Notes under the pieces: model-generated
Database searches by the model: none
Told to the model about the DNA's origin: nothing
Seen by the model: the letters and a program-made list of their open reading frames with translations, nothing else
Program-made: the position numbers and the translations under genes
Shown here: in pieces, positions 8,187-13,580 of the stretch
Layout: the number at the start of each line of letters is the position of its first letter
Position numbering within the stretch: position 1 is the first letter of the stretch
Source: Acanthamoeba castellanii str. Neff
Lineage: Eukaryota > Discosea > Longamoebia > Acanthamoebidae
Direction of reading: 5' to 3'
Assembly: GCF_000313135.1 (NCBI RefSeq)
Contig: NW_004457242.1
Location: forward strand, 39,018 to 52,597
DNA: 13,580 nucleotides

Positions 8187-9952
8187 AAATGATGTTGAGG
8201 ACACACAAGGAGACAAGCTGGAGGACAAGGACAATGAGCAAATGGAAGACAAGGCAATCATGGCCATGGCAGCCATCAACACTGAGAGGGCTGATGACAA
8301 TGATGATGCACACATTCCAGAGGACCCAATGGGTCCAGCAACAGAGGAAGAGCTTAATGAACATGATCTGCCTCTGGTACGTTTGCTGTTGTTATTACCT
8401 TTATTCTTACTGACCTCCTATGTTCACTTCTAAAACGTAGGCACATCACAAGTGTGTAGTGCAAAGACAGGGAGCTGTAGAGTGTGCAATAGTGGACCTG
8501 AAGAACAAGGTGCTCTATGAGCACATGCAGCACAATGATGCCACCAAGCATGCAATGGAGGACCTGCTTTGTATGCATTGGAATCCACTGTTCTGTTTTG
8601 GGATGATTGCTGAGAGTGTCCATGTGCTGAGTGAGGCTGGTCAGGTACACCATGAACAACATTATTTTTGTTGTTTTCGTCATTTTCAGTGATTGACTTG
8701 CGTGCAGATGATGTACCCACCAGTTGCATGGCGTTGGGCTCATGTCAGTCAGGGGACACTCAACTTTGTGTCCCCAACCAATGTGATCCACGATCACTAC
8801 AAGCTCAAGGTAGACTTGAGCAACAAGCACTTCTGTTTCAAATGGAGTGCAAGGCTCAAGCACCTGTGCAACTGCAAACAATTCAAGCAGTGCAAACAGT
8901 ACAACACCCCACAAAAACCCTCAATACTAACTTACTAACTTCATGTTTGTCTTAAGTTACATGTGGAGCAGGGCCCACATGCAAGGGTGAAGGTGGAAGG
9001 ACTGCTGGCTCATCCTTCCCATTTTTTATATTGATGTGTTCTGAAGTGTTGTTGGGATCTACATGTCCTTCGCCAACACATCAATGGACAAAATGGAGAT
9101 TGCCAAGTCAAGATACCTCCTCTGCCTCATGCCACAGGACGTCAACCTCTTCAATGCCTTGCAGATCATCATCATCATGCCAATGCGCCTGCTCAAGCAC
9201 AGATACAACATCTACTTCAAGGCCAACAACACCACACGCCACTGCTACAGCTCCATCTACTGTATCCTCAGCGACCATCCCTCACAGGCGCTGTGTGCCA
9301 GTACATTCAACAATTGTTCAGTTTGTCTTTCTTCAAGTTAACTTATGTTTTATTCACATCACAGGATTAGCACAGGGCGGCTGGGGGTCATGCCAATACT
9401 GCCACAACCTCTCAGCCTTCTTCCACGAGGTGGAATGGCCAATCAAGGTTGGCAGCCAAACTGTGCACCGGCCCCAGCGACACAGCAACTACTGGAGCGT
9501 CTACAACGCTCACATCGCAACACTCAAGGACTCCAACAAAGGAGTCCATGGCAAGGTTGGCCCTGCTGATGAGAAAATAAAGGTGCATGGCTGGGGCCAA
9601 CAGGTAAGCCCATTTTGGGAGCTCCTCTGGATGCATGAATCGTTTTACGATTGCTTTGGTATCTGTCTACTGCATATTGAGCACCTTGGTCTTCTCAAGG
9701 TGTGTTGACCTGATCCTTACACAACTTTTAACTTTATTAACTTCTTCTTCGTTCAAAGAGACACTTGCAGTACACAAGCACAGCACATGGGCTTGAGGAA
9801 GAGCTCAACGAGGCGTTCAAGGCTTTCCCACCATTCCCAGGAAAGCAGAGCTTTGCAAACCAGACACAGATCATCCAGCATAATCCAAACATACGTTTTC
9901 CTTTTTCTTTCTTCTCTGTTCTTCTCTGCGCAACACTCACAGCCGTCATTGC

Positions 9953-10048
9953 GTACGACACGCACACGACCAACGGACACGCGCACGACCAACGGACACG
10001 CGCACGACCAACGGACGCGCACGCGCACGCACACATGCACACGCACGA
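9953..10048 (+). repeat. CGCACGACCAACGGACACG tandem repeat in an intron
   Basis: Three 19-bp units followed by a CGCACG microsatellite occupy the intron between transposase exons 14 and 15. It is dense in CpG and marks where base composition turns GC-rich. Similar CACGACCAG motifs recur in the 3' repeat at 11300-11455. Confidence 0.8.
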
Positions 10049-11295
10049 CCAACGACACGCAGGGCAAGGTGGTGGTGGCGGGGCTGACAGGAGGCGAAAT
10101 GGACAGCTTCCTGCAGGTCGCGGGTGAGCGATCCGCAGGAGCGCGAGTGCTGGCAAATCCACGTCGATATCGTCCGCCTCCTGCAGCAGGAAAGCTTCGA
10201 CGCCAACGACCTCGAGAAGCTCGAGAAGCTGACCAAGAGATGGAAACATCTCATGGTCAAGTTCTACGGCGGCGTTGCCGAGCGGCAGCGAGCGACGAGC
10301 TCAAAGAAGACGCGGTCGAAGAAGCGGTCGAAGAAGCGGTCGCGGACGGCCGAGACGGCGGCCAGCGACACGACGACGAGCGGAGAGAAGCCACTCAGCT
10401 TCAAATTTCCGAACTTCGAGGTCGCGCAACACTGGCCGGAGTTGATTCGCTTCCTCGGGCCCCCATGGGTGCAGGACACGCGCCTGTGGGAGCAGCGGCA
10501 CCTCGCGGCGAAGATGACCGGGCATAGGACGAACCAGATCAACACCGAATGTGCAATTCTTGTGAAGGTACGGCTTTGTTGCATGTTTTTTTAACGTTTG
10601 CTAACCTCTGGTTTTGTTGTTAAGACGCACCAAAAGGACACCGTCATTTGCCACCGAGCATACGCTGGGCTGCCCCGCGTGAGCTCTGTGGATGGGTCCC
10701 GGAAGGAACCCTACACGCTCAGCGTTCGTGGCACAACAACCAGCATCACGAGGGACCGCAGGCGCAACCTCTTCGACGCAGTCAGCCGTGAGCTGGGCGA
10801 GGGCGTCCAGATAGCGGACGACATCACCTCGCACAAGTCGGCCCACTACTACGGCCACTTCCTGCGACCAGGCGATGGGATCGCCTTGCGTGTTCCCGAA
10901 GACTATCCAAACGTACGATAGTGTGCTAGTGTTGTGTTTCGCTTCTCATTACTAATTCTTTATTTAATTGTAGATACGGTTCATCATCGACAACTCACGA
11001 CACGCCATCCTCGACGAGTCCGAGACGCAGTGTGTCGTGATCGGAAGGATATCTCGTCTGCTTCGCATTGCCTGCAACAACGTGGTGAAGGCGTGGGTCG
11101 AGCTCGAGCTTGGCGATCTGCGCGGCGTCAGCGATGGCTTTCTCGAGTTCCGGCTCAGCCAGCGACGGTTCTACCTTCCCTTTGGGTGGAATGGATGGAC
11201 CGTCGCCAAGCGCGTCCACCTCGTGCAACAACATGCGGGCTTGCTCTATAACCATCGCGTTAGGTGGCACCTGGGCGACAGGTGGGCCACACCGG

Positions 11296-11492
11296 CGAGC
11301 GGCGCACGACCAGCGGCGTGGAGCACGACCAGCGCGATCGGCGGCGCGGAGCACGACCAGCACGACGACTAGCGCCACCAGCACGACGACCAGCGGCGCG
11401 GAGCACGACCAGCGCGACCAGCGGCGCGGAGCACAACCAGCACGACGACTAGCAAGGTGGACAGGAGGTGGACAGGAGGTGGACAGGTGAAG
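11296..11492 (+). repeat. GC-rich 3' repeats: GCGGCGCGGAGCACGACCAG units, then AGGAGGTGGAC units
   Basis: About four imperfect copies of a unit of about 20 bp span the end of the transposase frame; the TAG stop at 11370 lies inside the array and the same CACGACGACTAG recurs at 11441. From 11456, three GGTGGACAGG units form the right subterminal cluster, matching the GTCCACCT motifs at the left end in inverted orientation. Confidence 0.8.
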
Positions 11493-11617
11493 ATGGAATT
11501 GTCCACCTTTTTCAATACAACCATTCGACCTACTCAAGGTGGAAAAAGGTGACCTCAATGTGCTGGCTTTTGGTGGTTTTTCCCGTCTTGTGAAAGGTGG
11601 AAAACAGCTATCTTTTT
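11493..11617. other. Right subterminal non-coding region
   Basis: It carries GTCCACCTTTTT (near 11499), CAAGGTGGAAAAAGGTGACC (11534) and AAAGGTGGAAAAC (11593), mirroring motifs of the left end. No gene is seen. Confidence 0.65.
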
Positions 11618-11639
11618 CCCACCTACCGTCCCGGCAGTG
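11618..11639 (-). repeat. Right terminal inverted repeat
   Basis: Read on the minus strand it starts CACTGCCGGGACGG and pairs with 2215-2236 at 19 of 22 positions. This copy keeps both CpG sites that are lost on the left. Confidence 0.85.
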
Positions 11640-11641
11640 TA
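11640..11641. repeat. Target-site duplication TA (right)
   Basis: TA directly follows GGCAGTG and matches the TA at 2213-2214. Confidence 0.75.
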
Positions 11642-12128
11642 CTCACCGCACAGTCCTTGTCCGGGTTCCTCGGGCACGAAGACCCGCGCCAGCACTCAGT
11701 TGTGCAGACGGTTCTGTTGAAGGAGACGGAGATGCTCTCGGCCGAGTCCACAATGTCCGTGAGCTGCTTCGTGTGGTCTGTTCCCCCCGCCACGCAGGAA
11801 GGAGGTCCACTGCAGTGGTCAGCCAGCCCAGTGGGCGTCACCGCCGGCGGAAAGTGTGGACGTACCCAGAGTGGCCGAGCGCCTGTGCTCCCCATCAAGG
11901 GCCAGGGAGAGAAACAGAGGCTCGTTCGCACCGTGCGGGACGTAGTGGACGTCCCTGGAGCAGAGAGGTGGTAAGCAGGTGGAGCAACAAGACGCTAAGA
12001 GAAGGGGAGGCATCTACCATCATCCAGGAGGTGAAGTCGAGGAAGTCGGGCCGCGTTTGGGCGTGCAGGGCGCCCACAAAGAGGAGCACCAGCAGCAAGC
12101 GACACAGCACAGGCGAGACGCTCATCAT
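11642..12128 (-). pseudogene. N-terminal half of the interrupted secreted protein gene
   Basis: The ATG at 12128 starts a clear signal peptide (MMSVSPVLCRLLLVLLFVGA, then LHAQ as a likely cleavage region), so the product is secreted. Exon 1 is 12128-12018 (donor ATG|GTAGAT). Exon 2 is about 11954-11866 (donor TGG|GTACGT, with a good GGCTGAC branch site in the 56-bp intron after it). Exon 3 starts at 11809 and runs into the transposon at 11642. Exon 3 is Cys-rich with an NRT sequon (SFNRTVCTTECWRG). Problem: in the phase joining exons 1 and 3, exon 2 contains TGA at 11897-11895, while a different frame of exon 2 (VHYVPHGANEPLFL) looks more like protein. Either the gene had already decayed or a splice site is misread. 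The family is unknown. Confidence 0.72.
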
Positions 12129-12393
12129 CGTGGCAGCAAGAGAGGGAGACAGACAAAGGAAGTGTGCTTGGCGCAAAAACTGTAGTAGCCGTCCGAAAGG
12201 AAGGAAAAGAAGGGCGCGGTTCTACTGTGGAGTCCCCACCGAAAGTTCTACGACAAAAAATATAATATATATTTTAACATTTTTAACATAGCCTCACTTG
12301 TTAACATATTTATTTCCATTTTAATGCTGCCCCCAGAATTTGCGGGATTTCAAAAACAATCTTTTTTTGTTTGTTTTGCAGATCCTGCACGAG
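12129..12393. promoter_or_regulatory. Divergent promoter region with AT-rich core and 5' UTR intron
   Basis: 265 bp lie between the start codons of the secreted-protein gene (minus) and the histone-fold gene (plus). An AT-rich block at 12255-12320, including ATATAATATATATTTTA, offers TATA-like sequence in both directions. A polypyrimidine tract and TTTTGCAG|ATCC at 12381 look like the acceptor of a 5' UTR intron of the plus-strand gene. Confidence 0.55.
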
Positions 12394-13580
12394 ATGGAAT
12401 TGGATCCGATTACAGACGACGCCTTGGCGGATGTTGTGGAAGAGGAGGGGGTGGTAGTCCAGCGTGCCCAACATGCGCCACGCGATGGTGTGGACAGTAT
12501 GAAATTGGATGAAGATGAAGATCTTGAGGACGATCTTGATGAGGACGAAGATGGAGGCGAATCCATCAAGGGCAAGGAGCGCGTTGGAAAGCGCGGGCGT
12601 AGCGTGAGCACAGATCTGGGTGCGCCTGGGGCCAAGCGAAGCGGGAGGGTCAAGCGCACCAAGGCCAAGAAGAGCTGCCTCAACACCCTGCCGCTGGCGC
12701 GCGTGAAGCGCATCCTCAAGACCGACCCCGATGTCAAGCTCATCAGCAACGATGCCGCCCTCCTCGTCTGCCGCTCAACTGTACGCTGCCGCAGCTCTGT
12801 CTGGCCGCCGCCACACGCGCCTCCTCATACATCAACACCACTTGGCTTTTTTTGGTCTTTGCTGCAGGAGCTGCTGTGCGAGCTGTTGATTAAGAAGGCC
12901 TACGAGCACACGCAGCACGAGCGAAGGAAGATGGTCTACTACCGCGACGTTGGTACTCAACCGTTATCCATTATCTTCTTCTTCAGCGCCGAATTGACCT
13001 TGTGTGTGTCCGTCGTGTGTGCCGTGACTGTGGCAATGGGCAGCAAGAACGGTCGCGCAGGGAGACAACCTCGACTTCTTGCTTGAGGTGGTGCCTCCTC
13101 GTCCCGAGATCGACGTCATCAAAACGAAGAAGCAATCGGCCAAGCGCGAGGCCGAGGCGTTGCCGCAGTCACCGCCAAATCCCACTTCAACGGCAACGGC
13201 AACGACGGCAAGTGCGGCGACGGCCACTACTATTTCTCCACCAGCAGCAGCTTCGTTGTCATCTGCCCCCACTCCATCGCAGGCATTGCCTTCCCCTGCG
13301 GCCCCGGTCGCCGCCGCAGCCGCCGCGACGGCCAAGCCACCGACGCCCGCTCCTCCGGGGCGACCACCCACCAGGCGAGGTCGCGGGCGACCGCCTTCCA
13401 GCGTACCACCGCCAACTCGGCTTCCGCCCACTGCCACAGCCGCCACAGCCGCGGCCGCAGCCACATCTACGACCCCGACACCCACGCCTACGACAAGTGT
13501 AGGCCGGCCACCACAATCCTTCGCGCCTTCGGGCATCCCAACACCGGCGATGGGACTTCCTCCGCGAGGCACACTCTACG
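12394..13580 (+). CDS. Histone-fold protein of the POLE4/Dpb3/CHRAC1 (NF-YC-like) type, partial
   Basis: Exons: 12394-12780, 12868-12952 and 13044 to the window edge, with introns of 87 and 91 bp. The ATG at 12394 (MELDPITDD) follows a splice acceptor at 12381, so an upstream non-coding exon is likely. The N-terminus is acidic (DEDEDLEDDLDEDEDGGE), then basic (GRVKRTKAKK). The histone fold starts LPLARVKRILKTDPDVKLIS and runs through STELLCELLIKKAYEH and YYRDVARTVAQGDNLDF to LLEVVP. Known proteins with this fold pair with an NF-YB-like partner in DNA polymerase epsilon, in CHRAC chromatin remodelling, or in the CCAAT factor. The LARVKRI and YRDV wording is nearest to Dpb3/POLE4. A long Pro/Ala/Thr-rich tail follows, with an AT-hook-like RRGRGRPP, unusual for POLE4. 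The protein acts in the nucleus. Confidence 0.85.

Larger units (their letters stand above)
6265..11372 (+). pseudogene. Large multi-exon DDE transposase of CACTA/Plavaka-KDZ-like type, 5' half decayed
   Basis: Exons by splice signals: 6265-6404, 6453-6546, 6604-6890, 6967-7059, 7111-7213, 7280-7563, 7631-7726, 7782-7892, 7955-8376, 8441-8644, 8708-8898, 8957-9294, 9371-9603, 9759-9894, 10063-10116, 10139-10567, 10625-10912, 10974-11372 (TAG); about 1,300 residues. Order: Cys-rich N-terminus (CNPCRYG...CKPCP); charged middle; U1-like C2H2 finger (CADC...HEQSERH); then a DDE-like core with ILPIFYIDVF (first Asp), ILSDHP (second Asp), GGWGSCQYCH, FPNFEVAQHW and LWEQRHLAAKM (Glu). The spacing matches the TNP2/Plavaka pattern known from the family; the assignment of catalytic residues is inference. 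In-frame TGAs: 6370, 6631, 7838, 7984, 7996, 8988, 9042; none after that. Joins between exons 6 and 9, exons 14-15, and 10116/10139 are each one base out or need an odd intron. The start at 6265 is the first good ATG, not proven. Confidence 0.72.
2215..11639 (+). mobile_element. 9.4-kb CACTA-like DNA transposon with divergent two-gene layout
   Basis: The limits are set by inverted ends (CACTGCC...GGCAGTG), a flanking TA duplication and an interrupted host exon that rejoins in frame. Inside are subterminal GTCCACCTT/AAGGTGGAC repeats at both ends, a minus-strand gene of unknown function in the left half and a plus-strand DDE transposase in the right half, transcribed away from a roughly 1-kb centre. 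CACTA/EnSpm elements are known for CACTA or CACTG ends, short target duplications, clustered subterminal repeats and a TNP2-type transposase plus a second protein; this element shares all four traits. The left three quarters are CpG-depleted and carry ten TGA stops. The right quarter keeps CpG. The element is probably non-autonomous now. Superfamily placement is from motifs read by eye. Confidence 0.85.

Noticed and set aside
9737..10260. Minus-strand open frames rich in Val-Arg-Cys-Ala
   Set aside because: Antisense of the CACGACC intron repeat and of transposase exons 14-16.
2215..11639. Endogenous viral insertion as the source of the CpG-poor block
   Set aside because: Inverted ends, target duplication, subterminal repeats and DDE-type motifs explain it as a DNA transposon; no capsid, polymerase or packaging motif was seen.
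12964..13572. Minus-strand Gly/Val/Ala-rich 202-residue frame
   Set aside because: Antisense of the Pro/Ala/Thr-rich tail of the histone-fold gene, which splices in frame with it.

Overview
The window is eukaryotic nuclear DNA from a compact, GC-rich genome. GT-AG introns of about 48-125 bp interrupt nearly every gene, intergenic gaps are short (97 and 265 bp), and host exons are rich in CpG. A free-living protist such as Acanthamoeba fits this. That is an inference from style, not from a diagnostic marker.

Layout. (1) 1-1832, minus strand: a penta-EF-hand calcium-binding protein with a very long Pro/Gln/Gly-rich N-terminus; its 3' end lies outside the window. (2) Minus strand: a small secreted protein gene cut in two. 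Its signal-peptide half lies at 12128-11642 and its C-terminal half at 2212-1929. (3) Between the halves, 2215-11639: a 9,425-bp DNA transposon. It has CACTG-type terminal inverted repeats, a 2-bp TA target duplication, subterminal GGTGGAC-type repeats and two divergent multi-exon genes. The minus-strand gene (5230-2731) is unrecognised. The plus-strand gene (6265-11372, about 18 exons) encodes a large DDE transposase resembling the CACTA/TNP2-Plavaka-KDZ group. (4) 12394-13580, plus strand: a histone-fold protein of the POLE4/Dpb3/CHRAC1 type, running off the right edge.

The most striking signal is how the element has decayed. From its left end to about 9050 it has lost nearly all CpG (by eye, one CpG in 6121-6900). 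Ten in-frame premature stops are visible in its two genes, all TGA, which is what CGA becomes by C-to-T change. A 12-copy array of a 12-bp coding repeat holds TG, CA or CG at each of its three ancestral CpG sites (17 TG, 18 CA, 1 CG, nothing else). Two 143-bp tandem copies differ at five places as CA versus TG. This reads as a record of CpG deamination on both strands, as expected if the host methylated and silenced the element. The right quarter of the same element (about 9060-11639), including its TIR and the 3' half of the transposase gene, keeps CpG and shows no premature stop in the frames followed. The element is therefore half decayed and half intact, with the border inside one exon.

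Removing the element and one TA copy restores an open frame across the insertion point of the secreted-protein gene, so that gene was broken by a precise insertion into an exon. Splice sites were assigned by eye. Three exon joins in the transposase and one exon in the secreted gene do not resolve cleanly and are flagged.
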